DNA from: a virus
DNA length: 29,124 bases
Virus record (IMG/VR): IMGVR_UViG_3300044966_000398
Coordinates: 1 to 29,124 of that record
Strand: one strand, 5' to 3'
Numbering within the stretch: position 1 is the stretch's first letter; each line of letters opens with the position of its first letter. The notes beneath the pieces are model-generated. The model saw only the letters and a program-made list of their open reading frames with translations. It made no database searches and was not told the origin of the DNA. A program made the position numbers and the translations under genes. This document shows positions 29,051-29,124 of this stretch, in pieces.

Positions 29051-29124
29051 ATGGCTATCCCAACAGGTACCCCTACCACCACGTCTAGCATCAGCAACCT
29101 CGTACAAGCAGCATACGATCAGTA
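29051..29124 (+). CDS. Probable major capsid protein, 3' end outside window
   Basis: The final 74 bases open a frame beginning MAIPTGTPTTTSSISNL with AAAGG upstream, cut by the end of the window. Position right after scaffold and the Thr/Ser-rich start are what is expected for the major capsid protein. Only 24 residues are visible, so fold assignment is not possible. Confidence 0.6.
   Translation, partial: MAIPTGTPTTTSSISNLVQAAYDQ

Noticed and set aside
1-29124. CRISPR array, insertion sequence or integrase gene
   Set aside because: No regularly spaced repeats, transposase motifs or terminal inverted repeats were found, and no tyrosine or serine recombinase is visible in this window.

Overview
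The window reads as part of a tailed double-stranded DNA phage (Caudoviricetes) genome. It is densely packed, with overlapping genes, two convergent transcription units and no cellular housekeeping genes. A WhiB-type Fe-S regulator, a phage family found almost only in actinobacterial viruses, points to an actinobacterial host. The moderate GC content and AT-leaning codon use would fit a freshwater, streamlined actinobacterium, but that host call is inference.

Layout. (a) 1-2056, rightward: the end of a tail protein gene, a small membrane protein, an M15-type endolysin and a holin, closed by a strong terminator. (b) 2055-2291, leftward: a lone zinc-ribbon gene. (c) 2358-9034, rightward: a DNA metabolism and regulation operon with an HslV/proteasome-like peptidase, Cas4-like nuclease, WhiB, RecA-fold helicase, Holliday-junction-resolvase-like nuclease, a primase split over two overlapping frames, a DUF1599 protein, a sigma-factor-like protein and several zinc-ribbon or nuclease-like small proteins. 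It ends at a convergent hairpin at 9036-9067. (d) 14403 down to 9093, leftward: about 27 very small, overlapping genes. Most are unknown and acidic; a few are zinc-binding or membrane proteins, and one, near the distal end, is a membrane-anchored transglycosylase-like protein. (e) 14404-15277: a gene-free control region of about 870 bp, with a GC-rich repeat block, an AT-rich stretch, a Crp/GlxR-type palindrome in a likely leftward promoter, and a hairpin-rich leader ending in a terminator. (f) 15278-29124, rightward: terminase, portal, small and large virion proteins including one of 1591 residues, scaffold, and the first codons of the probable major capsid protein.

Tail genes lie at the left edge and head genes at the right edge, so the full genome is probably circularly permuted or circular as assembled, with the capsid-to-tail genes outside the window. 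The rightward early operon supplies replication, recombination and transcription control. The late operon starts at the terminase behind a possible attenuator. The leftward cassette is the accessory region and the best place to look for undescribed host-takeover or anti-defence functions. All family assignments are by reading motifs; no database search was run.
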